Under the pieces are notes generated by a model, which had not been told where the DNA came from, made no database searches, and saw nothing but the letters and a program-made list of their open reading frames with translations. From NCBI GenBank assembly GCA_947475715.1, contig CANJNY010000032.1:1-43174 (forward strand): a stretch of 43,174 bases of DNA, given 5' to 3'. The position numbers and the translations under genes were made by a program. The DNA comes from Prolixibacteraceae bacterium (GTDB lineage: Bacteria; Bacteroidota; Bacteroidia; Bacteroidales; Prolixibacteraceae). Below, piece by piece: positions 16,341 through 25,065 of the stretch (position 1 is its first letter; each line of letters starts with the position of its first letter).

Positions 16341-17804
16341 TTAAAGGATTGTTGCCTCTTCAATTTCATCCGGCCGAAGAATTTTACCCCGCCGAAGGAT
16401 CAATGCTTCCCTTATCTGGTGAGATCTTTCCTCAGTGACATCATATTTCCACATCACAAGAATAGCCAGTATACCAGTGATCACAGGAATTACAATATCA
16501 GCAATACGCAGATTAGTAATCGATTCTGCTGATTGCACGGTTGCATTCTGGTCAAATCCAACCCAGTTTAAAACTGCGCCACTTGTGAGAAGTGCAATGG
16601 CCGTTCCAAGCTTTACCATCCACCAGTAAACTGCACCAAAGGTCCCTTCACGACGGGTGCCATTATTCAATTCGTCTAAATCGCATACGTCAGCAGTCAT
16701 CGACATCATCAATGTAAACAACCCGCCAATTCCGAACGAAAGAAATGGTATGGGTAAAAACATCATAAATGGATTTGCCGGATTGAATCCCCACCATTTC
16801 AAAATATAACCCACCATTGAGATTAAGGTCGCCACGACAAAGGCATTTTTCTTGCCAATTTTTTGGGAAATAAAGGTGATCACCGGAATTACAAGAATGG
16901 CAGTTGCCACGGCGCTGATCGTTCCAAACCAGGCCGGCCATTGTCCGGCAGCACTTGTGTCACCCTTAAAGAGGTAAAAAATAATAATGAAGAATGCAAA
17001 TTGTGCAATAGTTTGAAAGCCATTAAAAATCAAAAATGTTGCCGCGCATAACTTGAGAAAAGGTTTGCAGGTTACGGCTTGTTTGATCGTTGCAATAAAT
17101 TCTTTCGAGTTGGCTGCAATATCTTTCAATGACAACTTCGACTTTCCGTTAACTTCGGACCGGTCCATCTCCTTACAGTATAAAGCGGGAAATATTCCAA
17201 GAATCATGCATAATGCGCCAACCCATATTGAAAGGTTTCGTGCCCCTTCGGGAGCGGTCTGGTAAAATCGCTGGTCGTAAATAATTACCCAAAACCATGG
17301 GGCGATCATCCAGGCTATTTGTCCCATCCATTGTGAGACGGCCATCAACCTGGTCCGTTCATGATAATCAGAACTCATCTCATAACCCAAACCGATAAGT
17401 GGAGCAGCAAAGATGGTATATCCCACATAAAAAAGCATCGATAAACTCAGGAAGTAGAAGAAATTATACATCTGGGAATTTTCAGGATACAATTGCCACA
17501 TCACCATAAAGGTTAAGCCCGAAATAATACTGCCCACAAAAATATAAGGCTTTCTTCTGCCCCACCGTGAACGGGTATTATCGGAGATATAACCCATGAT
17601 CGGATCAATAATTGCATCCAGCAGACGGGGTAGCGCCGCAAGTAATCCGGCAAGCAAAGGATTCATTTTTAATGCCAAAACCAGAATAATCATGAATACT
17701 CCCAACGCAGCAGGAAGTAACTGGTTAGCAAGGCTGCCTGAACCAAAAGCAAGTTTTTGTCCGAAAGGGACCACATCTTCCGGAGCTGTTTTAAAATGAG
17801 CCAT
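16341..17804 (-). CDS. GPH-family (MFS) sugar:cation symporter 2
   Basis: A 487-residue, 12-TM GPH-type carrier. Diagnostic parts are VPFGQKLAFGSGSLANQLLPAA at the N-terminus, LPRLLDAIIDPIMGYISDNT and SRWGRRKPYI in the TM2-TM3 loop region, and GYEMSSDYHERTRLMA in the TM4-TM5 region. Its start lies 10 bp after the stop of the GH149-like phosphorylase gene, which suggests translational coupling and a shared substrate: the carrier would deliver beta-1,3-gluco-oligosaccharides to the cytoplasm for phosphorolysis. That substrate assignment is inference. It differs clearly from the GPH carrier at 13551-14912 (other loop sequences and a longer C-terminal tail ending EIEEATIL), so the two are not recent duplicates. 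Confidence 0.88.
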   Translation of the reverse strand: MAHFKTAPEDVVPFGQKLAFGSGSLANQLLPAALGVFMIILVLALKMNPLLAGLLAALPRLLDAIIDPIMGYISDNTRSRWGRRKPYIFVGSIISGLTFMVMWQLYPENSQMYNFFYFLSLSMLFYVGYTIFAAPLIGLGYEMSSDYHERTRLMAVSQWMGQIAWMIAPWFWVIIYDQRFYQTAPEGARNLSIWVGALCMILGIFPALYCKEMDRSEVNGKSKLSLKDIAANSKEFIATIKQAVTCKPFLKLCAATFLIFNGFQTIAQFAFFIIIFYLFKGDTSAAGQWPAWFGTISAVATAILVIPVITFISQKIGKKNAFVVATLISMVGYILKWWGFNPANPFMMFLPIPFLSFGIGGLFTLMMSMTADVCDLDELNNGTRREGTFGAVYWWMVKLGTAIALLTSGAVLNWVGFDQNATVQSAESITNLRIADIVIPVITGILAILVMWKYDVTEERSHQIREALILRRGKILRPDEIEEATIL

Positions 17805-17814
17805 TCGTTTAGTT

Positions 17815-20800
17815 TTAGTTAAAAGTTAAATCTCTGAACAAGACTTCCAGCTTCACAATTTCACCTGTTCGTTGGAAAATCAGTTTACTTAAATCGCGGT
17901 TAATGATATGACCTGGAATCAAAATCTGTTTTCCATCATTGAGTGTAACAGTTATTTTGTCCTCGTCAGATGCGGCATAAACAACCGGAATCTGGCAAAA
18001 CGTAAAACCAAACTGACCTTCTTGAAGGGCTATTTGCCGGCTATGCCCATTGAGATCGAAAAAATCGAATACACTTTCCTGCTTTAACAACTCGTTGGAA
18101 TTGAATAATGAGGAGTGGAATACTATTTCTCCGTTTTGGATATGAATTCCGATTTCGCGCATTCGGACCACGAAGTCCTCCTTCACTTGTCCGGTCATGC
18201 CCGGCTGCTGGGCACCGGCATTTGCGGGGGTATGCGAATAGGCATCCGTAGGAAAGGCGCCATAAAGTTCCGGCGATTTATACAAACCGATACCTGCCTT
18301 AATTTCGTTATAATGATCTTTTATTTTGCCAATGGTATCCTGATCTGCACCTTCATCCACTGCTCTGAAGTAGCACTCCTGTGTGGCAAGCAAAAGTTTA
18401 GAAACCATGTGCCAGTAAATACTTCCTAATCCCTCGTAACCGTAGAATGCTCCGGAGCGGCCGGTAAACGACTGATGATCAAAAAGTTCCAGGAACATCG
18501 CAAGAATCCAATCTTTTTCTTCGGAAAGTAGTGTCGCATACGTTGTTGTATCCAGCTGGTTCAACGCATTCTCCAGCATCCCCACATTTCGGAATTTCCC
18601 GTTAAAATGGCAGTTACCCAAATTATCACGGCTTAAAATAGATAAATCATGATCTAAGATTAGCTGGCTAAGCAATTTCGATTCATCGATCCTGACTGCC
18701 GGAATATTATTTTTCTGTGTGAATAATGGTAATTGTCGGTCGGGATAAAGCAGATAGCTATATTGATCACTACGGAACATACTACTGACTTTAAGAGCGT
18801 TAAGCACATCAAGACTCTCCTGAACCGATAAATAGCCGGAACTTAACACAGCCACCTGCCCTTCGAGCATTTCGTACAGATAGCGAATCGAAATACTTTT
18901 ATCCGAGAACGAGATCAGGTTATAGGCATGATAAAGTCCGTCCGCCCGCTTGTTTACTCTAATGGATTGATCCAAATACTTAATTCCCAACTGCATAAAA
19001 TCAACCAGCGTTTTAACCTGAATGATCTTTTTCTCCCCTGAGAAAGAATTTTGATAAATAGCATTTCTGTAACTTGTTCCTGCTTCACCAAGATAAGCGG
19101 TAAAACGATCTCTTTCGGTATTTGAAAAACCCGACTCGATCAGGGGTGTATTTTCGGAAAAAAGGGTAAATATCTTATCAAATAAGGATTTAACTTCCTC
19201 TGAAATAGTTAGTTCCTGAATAGCTGATTTACTGAAACGGTCAGACCAAAACTTCAGGAACCGACGTAAATAATAGAGAGTAACCATTGAGGTGCCATTC
19301 CCCACGAGGGCATTATTGGCATCGTTCCACTCCGGGCGCTGGGTATTGAGCCAGATTCCCGCTTCAGGAATAAAATTGGTAAGCTTAGCCAATAAGGTAA
19401 TCAGGATTTTCTCGGTCAGATTAACCCGGTAAATCCCGCCATTATGATCTCTTAGTAATCGGCCGTCTGCACCGGTTTGTTTGGTAAGTTCCTTGATCTT
19501 ATCATTTAAAGGAAAATCAAACTCAATGGTATCTTTGGGATTTTTTTTGATTTCAGCATATGGCTTTATCCGGTATGGAACATTTGCAAAGACAAACAGC
19601 TCCTTCTTCAGCAAGGAATCGAGTCTGGCCGGATGGAAATCGACAGACAATTCAAGGAATTTCAGAAGGTAAATAATCTGATGATCACCCCAATAGCCAA
19701 TATAAGCCCACGGATCGTGCGGATCAGGAGATTCCCAGTCGATCCCTTCGCGGGTTATCCGGTATGGATTATAACCGTCGGCGGTGGTTGCATTAACGAA
19801 TTTGCTGATCATCCCTTCAAGAAATTCGGGATAGGATAGGCCGAGTGCTTCCCAGTTTTGAAAAATATCGCGCCAGTTTCCCTGATAGTTCAATTTCACG
19901 GAGCCGTCTTCATTTTTCGTTTCAATCGAAAATTGATTCCATGGGCGACTTGGATCGCCATGACGGCGGCTAAAAGTGAGCGACAGATATTCGTAACAAA
20001 TCCGGATCAGGTCAGGATTTAATTGGCTTTCAGCCTTTTCAATCAGTTCAGGATAATTAATTTCGACAGGCAACTGGTCGAGCCAGATTTTGCTGTTCCG
20101 GCTAACCTCTTTATTGATTTGCGAGACAAAAAGTCTGAAATCATCGGTGTTAACAAGGTAATTATTAGTGAAGATTCCACCCCTCATAACATTGAAAAGG
20201 GTGTTTGAGAAATGGCGGGCAGAAATCAATTCGTCATTTCCAAGCTGTATTCCGTCGCTTTTCGAACCGATTTTGATCAGGTTTATAGTTCCCAGATCAA
20301 TATCAGCGTTAACCAGTTGTTCAATTTCTTTGGTATTTTGTAACGTGTGGTGAAGGTTTGCAACATCACCACTTCCCTGATTGATTTCAGCAACGAGCAT
20401 CCATTCTTTTCTGTCCCCTTTTTCAAGCTCCAGATTCTGACTCATGTAATAGGCACCCCGGCGTGCCCTGATATCGGTTTCGGTTTGAACAGGTTCTCCC
20501 TTTTTGAAGTTTTCAACCTGATTGTTTGATAAAAGAATCTTCGTCTCATCGTTACACCCGTACGACCAAACGGTTGTAGCTTTAAGCGATTCGCTTGGTT
20601 CGGGGCGGTCAATGGGGATGGAGCTCAATAAATATAAGCCAAGCTTTGTATCTTCAAGCAGCTCACACTTTTTATAGGCGTCGAGCAAATTGCTGTAGGT
20701 ATTCTGAAAATCGTAATCGCTGCCATAAGGAAGAATATTTTTTATCCCATCGAGGATATCAATGGTTAAGGCATCCTTGTTAAGATTGTTTACCACTGAT

Positions 20801-21285
20801 TTTTTGATAAACCCGAATTTCTCGCTAGTGTACCAGCCGTATTGGAATCCGACTCCCAGATCAAGATTAATCTCCTCGAAGATAATTTTATTGCCGTAAA
20901 TACTTTTGTAGAGGTTTCTTTCAATGGCATAAATCTTCTCCGACTCGGTTGTAAATGGTTCCCAGAGGTATGTTTTTGCATCTTTACCAACCAAAAGATT
21001 TGTTTTGCTACCGGTCTGATCACGGTAATCATGAATTTTATCAACGGTATAATAGGGGAACAAGGCATTATTGCGATCTTTTCTTCCGGCTGACAACGAA
21101 CCATTACTTGAAATGTACATCCAGTGATCTGAATCACTCAGGATAGTCATAAAGAAATCAGGCATCTTATTATAGTTGATAATCTTATAGAATTTTTCGT
21201 TTTGAATTTCTATAAATTCACCTTTAACTTCCTGGCTGTTGCAGTTTACCACTGCATTTCCCAAATAGATTGTTTTTTGGTTCAT
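17815..21285 (-). CDS. GH149-like beta-1,3-oligoglucan phosphorylase (GH94-related)
   Basis: A 1156-residue protein without signal peptide or TM segments, hence cytoplasmic. It has the features of the inverting phosphorylase group (GH94/GH149/GH161): an N-terminal beta-sandwich with MPDFFMTILSDSDHWMYISS followed by NGSLSAGRKDRNNALFPYYT, a central (alpha/alpha)6 barrel with WAYIGYWGDHQIIYLLKF (Asp534, a candidate catalytic acid), and the C-terminal blocks GRSGAFYGYEGLGSIYWHM and SHTPANAGAQQPGMTGQVKE typical of the phosphate and sugar sites. The length fits GH149 better than classical GH94 (about 800-900). Known GH149 enzymes reversibly convert beta-1,3-oligoglucan plus phosphate to alpha-glucose-1-phosphate and a shorter chain. 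It sits 9 bp after a GH16 laminarinase gene and 10 bp before a sugar transporter gene, in full agreement. GH161 or a GH94 laminaribiose phosphorylase are alternatives. Confidence 0.83.
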   Translation of the reverse strand: MNQKTIYLGNAVVNCNSQEVKGEFIEIQNEKFYKIINYNKMPDFFMTILSDSDHWMYISSNGSLSAGRKDRNNALFPYYTVDKIHDYRDQTGSKTNLLVGKDAKTYLWEPFTTESEKIYAIERNLYKSIYGNKIIFEEINLDLGVGFQYGWYTSEKFGFIKKSVVNNLNKDALTIDILDGIKNILPYGSDYDFQNTYSNLLDAYKKCELLEDTKLGLYLLSSIPIDRPEPSESLKATTVWSYGCNDETKILLSNNQVENFKKGEPVQTETDIRARRGAYYMSQNLELEKGDRKEWMLVAEINQGSGDVANLHHTLQNTKEIEQLVNADIDLGTINLIKIGSKSDGIQLGNDELISARHFSNTLFNVMRGGIFTNNYLVNTDDFRLFVSQINKEVSRNSKIWLDQLPVEINYPELIEKAESQLNPDLIRICYEYLSLTFSRRHGDPSRPWNQFSIETKNEDGSVKLNYQGNWRDIFQNWEALGLSYPEFLEGMISKFVNATTADGYNPYRITREGIDWESPDPHDPWAYIGYWGDHQIIYLLKFLELSVDFHPARLDSLLKKELFVFANVPYRIKPYAEIKKNPKDTIEFDFPLNDKIKELTKQTGADGRLLRDHNGGIYRVNLTEKILITLLAKLTNFIPEAGIWLNTQRPEWNDANNALVGNGTSMVTLYYLRRFLKFWSDRFSKSAIQELTISEEVKSLFDKIFTLFSENTPLIESGFSNTERDRFTAYLGEAGTSYRNAIYQNSFSGEKKIIQVKTLVDFMQLGIKYLDQSIRVNKRADGLYHAYNLISFSDKSISIRYLYEMLEGQVAVLSSGYLSVQESLDVLNALKVSSMFRSDQYSYLLYPDRQLPLFTQKNNIPAVRIDESKLLSQLILDHDLSILSRDNLGNCHFNGKFRNVGMLENALNQLDTTTYATLLSEEKDWILAMFLELFDHQSFTGRSGAFYGYEGLGSIYWHMVSKLLLATQECYFRAVDEGADQDTIGKIKDHYNEIKAGIGLYKSPELYGAFPTDAYSHTPANAGAQQPGMTGQVKEDFVVRMREIGIHIQNGEIVFHSSLFNSNELLKQESVFDFFDLNGHSRQIALQEGQFGFTFCQIPVVYAASDEDKITVTLNDGKQILIPGHIINRDLSKLIFQRTGEIVKLEVLFRDLTFN

Positions 21286-21294
21286 TAATTTAAT

Positions 21295-22584
21295 TTATTT
21301 TTTCTGATAAATCCTGACATAATCCACTTCCAATGTCTGAGGAAATGCCGTGTCGTCAATTCCTTTAACACTACCCCAGGCGCCACCGATGGCAATATTT
21401 AATATCAGATAGAAGGGTTTGTTGTAGGGCCATTTGGTTTCACCTGAACCCTCATTTTTGTAAGTGAAATAACACGTGTCGTCAACAAAGACTTTGATTA
21501 TTTCCGAAGACCATTCCAAAATATAGCTGTGGAAATTCTCCGTAGCGTCAGGTGAGTTAATGATACCTGTTTTTTGATTTCCATGCTGCCACTGATAATC
21601 TTTGGAGTGAGCCGAAGCATGAATAACATTTGGGTCGTGCCCGACATGTTCCATAATATCTATTTCACCAACGTCGGGCCAGTTGCCATCCTTGAATGAC
21701 CAACCGCCGGGCATCATCCAGATTGCAGGCCAGGTTCCGCGTCCTTTGGGTAATTTGGCGCGAACTTCGATACGTCCGTATTGCCATGCAGCTTTTGAAT
21801 TTAATCGTGCTGAAGTATATTTTTTACCCTCCAGATCTTCTTTAATTGCAGTTATAGCCAACTTACCATTTTCGACCCACGCATTTTGCTTTCGGCCAAC
21901 CGTATAGTGCTGTTCTTCATAGTTTCCCCAGCTGGCTGAATTACCTTCGATATCATAAATCCATTTAGTCGAATCAGGCAATCCCTCACCATTAAATTCA
22001 TCACTCCAGACAAGCTGCCAATTACCCTCGGATTTAGAATAACTGATATTTTGGAATGCCTTATCATCCTTGACCAGGGTGAAAGTCAATTTATCAATAC
22101 TTACCGCCCCCTTTTCGATATGAAGTTTAAGATAACGTGAAGAGGCCGTCAGAAGGGTACCTTCCTTTTGTACAAACTCTTTGGAATTGTTATCTTTCCC
22201 TCCAACAATCAGGTTTCCGCTGACATTATATGTTTTTCCATCCTTATTGTCGAAATAATCCTCAATCCAACAGACGGCTTCCTTATCCAGAGTATTTTTT
22301 GCATACAGCCGGATCGTGTATCTCCCCGATAAAGGGAGATTTATTTTATAAAAAAGCCATGCGTCAGCCTCTTTTGTCTGAACAGTGACCACATTCTTCT
22401 TCTCATTCACAACCGAGATATTCCCTGAATTACTGATAAACGACTCGGCCTCAACCGTTATGGTCGGCACGTCATCCTTGCGCTCTTTTTGTCCTGTGCA
22501 ACTCTCGCTAAGAGTTGACAGAGTTACCAGTATTAAGGCGTACAGCGTGACAGCGACACAATTATGTATTTTTCGATAAAGCAT
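21295..22584 (-). CDS. GH16 beta-1,3-glucanase (laminarinase) with N-terminal CBM-like domain, lipoprotein
   Basis: A 429-residue lipoprotein with its lipobox Cys at residue 29 (STLSESC). Residues about 40-178 form a CBM6/CBM35-like beta-sandwich (TITVEAESFISNSGNISVV ... AVSIDKLTFTLV). Residues about 192-429 are a GH16 catalytic domain. It opens with WQLVWSDEFNGEGLPDSTKW, carries the active-site motif GEIDIMEHVGHD (Glu307 nucleophile, Asp309, Glu312 acid/base), and closes with QTLEVDYVRIYQ. The motif with the extra Met (ExDxME) is that of laminarinase-type GH16 (subfamily 3), cutting beta-1,3 or mixed beta-1,3/1,4 glucan. As a lipoprotein it may act on the cell surface or in the periplasm. 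The gene directly precedes the phosphorylase gene. Confidence 0.92.
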   Translation of the reverse strand: MLYRKIHNCVAVTLYALILVTLSTLSESCTGQKERKDDVPTITVEAESFISNSGNISVVNEKKNVVTVQTKEADAWLFYKINLPLSGRYTIRLYAKNTLDKEAVCWIEDYFDNKDGKTYNVSGNLIVGGKDNNSKEFVQKEGTLLTASSRYLKLHIEKGAVSIDKLTFTLVKDDKAFQNISYSKSEGNWQLVWSDEFNGEGLPDSTKWIYDIEGNSASWGNYEEQHYTVGRKQNAWVENGKLAITAIKEDLEGKKYTSARLNSKAAWQYGRIEVRAKLPKGRGTWPAIWMMPGGWSFKDGNWPDVGEIDIMEHVGHDPNVIHASAHSKDYQWQHGNQKTGIINSPDATENFHSYILEWSSEIIKVFVDDTCYFTYKNEGSGETKWPYNKPFYLILNIAIGGAWGSVKGIDDTAFPQTLEVDYVRIYQKK

Positions 22585-22634
22585 AAAAAGAGGTTCTAGT
22601 ATGATATTTCAAATAATAAATGAAAATTATTTAG

Positions 22635-23846
22635 TTATTGAAAGACTCTAACATAATCAACGAACATTCGTTGAGGAAATGGTGTATTTGCATCCGGTGG
22701 ACCAGGCCAGTCTCCTCCGGTAGCTAAATTGAAAATAAAAAACTGATCTGCATTAAAGGGGTAGTTTGCCTGACCTGTATCGGCACTGGTCACGGTATTG
22801 AATAATTGATCATCACAATAACATTTAATAGTATCCTGCGACCAGACCATGCTGAAAACATGAAATTGCTGCGAGAAATTACCCGATGACAAAACATAAT
22901 CGGCCCCCTTCGAACCATGGCTTCCATCTCCATTTTTCCAATGCATGGTGGCCTTTACAAGACCAGGAGCCGAACCTACCAATTCCATAATATCCATTTC
23001 GCCGCAAGCTGGCCATCCAATTGATGAGATATTGGCTCCCAACATCCACAACGCTGGCCACATTCCTTTTGCTACGGGCAATTTTGCCCGGATATCAATC
23101 CGCCCAAATTTGAAACTTTTCTTATTCTGGGTGGTTAGTCTGGCTGACGAGTAGTTGTAGCCGACCATTAATTCCTTACGTGCTTCAATGATCAGATTTC
23201 CTCCTGATAGAAATGAGTTTTTGAGGCTATTGGTATAATATTCCAGTTCATGATTTCCCCATCCTGCTACTCCATTTCCGATTTCCTGATTCCATGTTCC
23301 TGCCTCCAGGGCTGCTCCGGCAAATTCATCACTCCAGGTAAGGGTATATCCGGGGTAGGATAAGGGAGTGGTATACCCTGTATTTTCAGTTGGAAGATAG
23401 GTGCCATCTTCGGTTTGAATCGTCCCCTTTGCCGAAGTGGTGGTAAGGGTACAGTTTTTAGGATTACTTAACTGAATAGTGAACTGCAAATTGGGTTGCC
23501 GAAGATCGGCAGGATCTCCTTTAATCTGAACCTCAATGATTGCCTGTGTTTTATTGGCCGGAATGGTTATTGTACCCGAGGCTGAAACAAAGTCCTTTGC
23601 CGAGGTTGCAGTTCCGTCAACCAGTGAGTAATCCAGCGTTACTGCATTTGTGGTACTTTTATTACTATTCAGATAAAACTGCATTGTAGTATTTGCAGCC
23701 GACCTTGGCTGACTGACATCTAAAATAGTTATGGCAGGAATGACTGCTGGAGGAATGACCGGAGTATCGCCGGTTTTTTTGCAGCCAATTACCCCATAGC
23801 AGAAAATACCGATGAATAGGGTTGAGAATATCCTGGAGTGTACCAT
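22635..23846 (-). CDS. GH16 beta-1,3-glucanase with Calx-beta-like domain, lipoprotein
   Basis: A 403-residue lipoprotein. The start at 23846 (MVHSRIFSTLFIGIFCYG) is preferred over an in-frame upstream ATG at 23891 because it puts a normal signal peptide directly before the lipobox Cys22 (VIGC). Residues about 38-135 resemble a Calx-beta domain (ATSAKDFVSASGTITIPANK ... IQTEDG). Residues about 150-403 are GH16: YTLTWSDEFAGAALEAGTW, the active-site motif GEMDIMELVGSAPG (Glu283, Asp285, Glu288) and RMFVDYVRVFQ at the end. It is a second laminarinase, probably exposed at the surface through the lipid anchor and spacer domain. It is the first gene after the strong hairpin at 24027-24066, so its expression and that of later genes may depend on readthrough. 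Confidence 0.92.
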   Translation of the reverse strand: MVHSRIFSTLFIGIFCYGVIGCKKTGDTPVIPPAVIPAITILDVSQPRSAANTTMQFYLNSNKSTTNAVTLDYSLVDGTATSAKDFVSASGTITIPANKTQAIIEVQIKGDPADLRQPNLQFTIQLSNPKNCTLTTTSAKGTIQTEDGTYLPTENTGYTTPLSYPGYTLTWSDEFAGAALEAGTWNQEIGNGVAGWGNHELEYYTNSLKNSFLSGGNLIIEARKELMVGYNYSSARLTTQNKKSFKFGRIDIRAKLPVAKGMWPALWMLGANISSIGWPACGEMDIMELVGSAPGLVKATMHWKNGDGSHGSKGADYVLSSGNFSQQFHVFSMVWSQDTIKCYCDDQLFNTVTSADTGQANYPFNADQFFIFNLATGGDWPGPPDANTPFPQRMFVDYVRVFQ

Positions 23847-24026
23847 ATAAATAATTTTGAAGAAAGTAATTGAAATTGACAGAACCGGCACACGAATCTT
23901 CTACACCGGTAAAAGCAGGTGCTGAAAGAAAATTAAAATTGATATTGGTAATGAACAAATAGCGGGAACAAAACATAGCATGACAATTGCAGCCAGAAAT
24001 AAATTGTTCTTTTGATCGTGCATTTT

Positions 24027-24066
24027 TTATAAAAACGGAGGAGAAATTCCTCCTCCGTTTTTATAA
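24027..24066. terminator. 17-bp perfect hairpin between surface-protein genes and enzyme genes
   Basis: TTATAAAAACGGAGGAG (24027-24043) pairs perfectly with CTCCTCCGTTTTTATAA (24050-24066) across a 6-nt loop, with A/T tracts on both sides. The symmetry gives a U tract in either direction. It lies 50 bp after the last SusE-like gene and 180 bp before the first GH16 gene, so it can terminate most transcripts after the SusC-SusD-binding-protein part. Confidence 0.85.
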
Positions 24067-24116
24067 CTGTTTGATGTAAATACGGGGATAATTGAGAAAT
24101 ACCCGTATTTGAATTT

Positions 24117-25055
24117 TTAATTAACCGGTACCATTTTGATATACCATGCATTCCCGGTTTCAGTTCCCTGAACCCTAAGGTACATGTAAGAAGAGGTCAA
24201 GACCATAATTTCATATTCCTTCTGAAGGGAACCGTACCCAATATAAGTGTCATTACCAGCCAAAATAATGGCTGTTTTAGTTGATGGTGTTGCAGCAGAA
24301 ATTCCTGAGCTTGATGGAGCGAAGGCAAATGGCCCTGTTCCGCCGGCATAAGGATAACAACCTTCATCGCCTGAACCAGGAATACCCGGGATAGTGGACA
24401 AAGAACCGGTTTTTGTAAATGCACCATCCGGATTCGTTACCTGAAGTGTATACGAATTGGTTGCAGAAACCTTCGCAAATGTGAACGTAGTCGTGTAAAA
24501 ACAATTACAACAAGCCACTTTTTCGTTAACGTTGGCAGCCCACCAGCTAGGTGAAGCATTGTTTGGATCCCATGGACCTACTCCAAAATGACCAGCAACA
24601 CTCTTGTCTACAACCCATGTTTTGGAAGTACTGCCAGTCAAATTTGCAATAACCGAAACATCGGGGGTAAAGGTACTCTTAACCGTTACATCCTTAGTAA
24701 TTGTGGATGAAGTACCTCCCTTACCATAAATTACGGCAGTTATCCGGTAGGTGTTTACACCCAGCGTAGTATATTTATGTGTTGCTGCACCGGTGGATAA
24801 ATATACCAAGTCCAAAGGAGAGTTTGCATCATAATCTACTTTGTACGAAAGTGCATTATCGGCAGAAACAGTTATTTTAACATCCCCTGAACCATCCCCT
24901 TCCGGATTTGCAGCATTTGCACCGGCAACTTCGGCAGTAATCTTCAGGTTTGTAGGAGCACTTAGATCCCCCATTTTATAGCTTTTTTCTCCGCAGCTAT
25001 ATAGGATTGTAAGTATTATAAATAGACCTAGAAGGCTTTTAAATATTAATTTCAT
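24117..25055 (-). CDS. PKD-domain surface glycan-binding lipoprotein (SusE/F position)
   Basis: A 312-residue lipoprotein with lipobox Cys21 (LTILYSCGEKS). Residues about 35-128 look like a PKD/Ig-like domain (APTNLKITAEV ... HKYTTLGVNTYRITAVIYG). The C-terminal part (about 135-312) starts with TGSTSKTWVVDKSVAGHFGV and is rich in Trp, Tyr and Gly. That pattern appears in uncharacterised PUL lipoproteins of laminarin loci. A run of cysteines (VACCNCFY) and a GCYPYAGG motif may form disulfides. By position (third protein after SusC) it is a surface glycan-binding protein, but binding is inferred, not read from known residues. It ends just before the large hairpin. Confidence 0.75.
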   Translation of the reverse strand: MKLIFKSLLGLFIILTILYSCGEKSYKMGDLSAPTNLKITAEVAGANAANPEGDGSGDVKITVSADNALSYKVDYDANSPLDLVYLSTGAATHKYTTLGVNTYRITAVIYGKGGTSSTITKDVTVKSTFTPDVSVIANLTGSTSKTWVVDKSVAGHFGVGPWDPNNASPSWWAANVNEKVACCNCFYTTTFTFAKVSATNSYTLQVTNPDGAFTKTGSLSTIPGIPGSGDEGCYPYAGGTGPFAFAPSSSGISAATPSTKTAIILAGNDTYIGYGSLQKEYEIMVLTSSYMYLRVQGTETGNAWYIKMVPVN

Positions 25056-25065
25056 ATCTCTTTTA

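Noticed and set aside
23847-23891. Longer start for the second GH16 gene at 23891
   Set aside because: It would add 15 residues before a normal lipoprotein signal peptide that starts at 23846.
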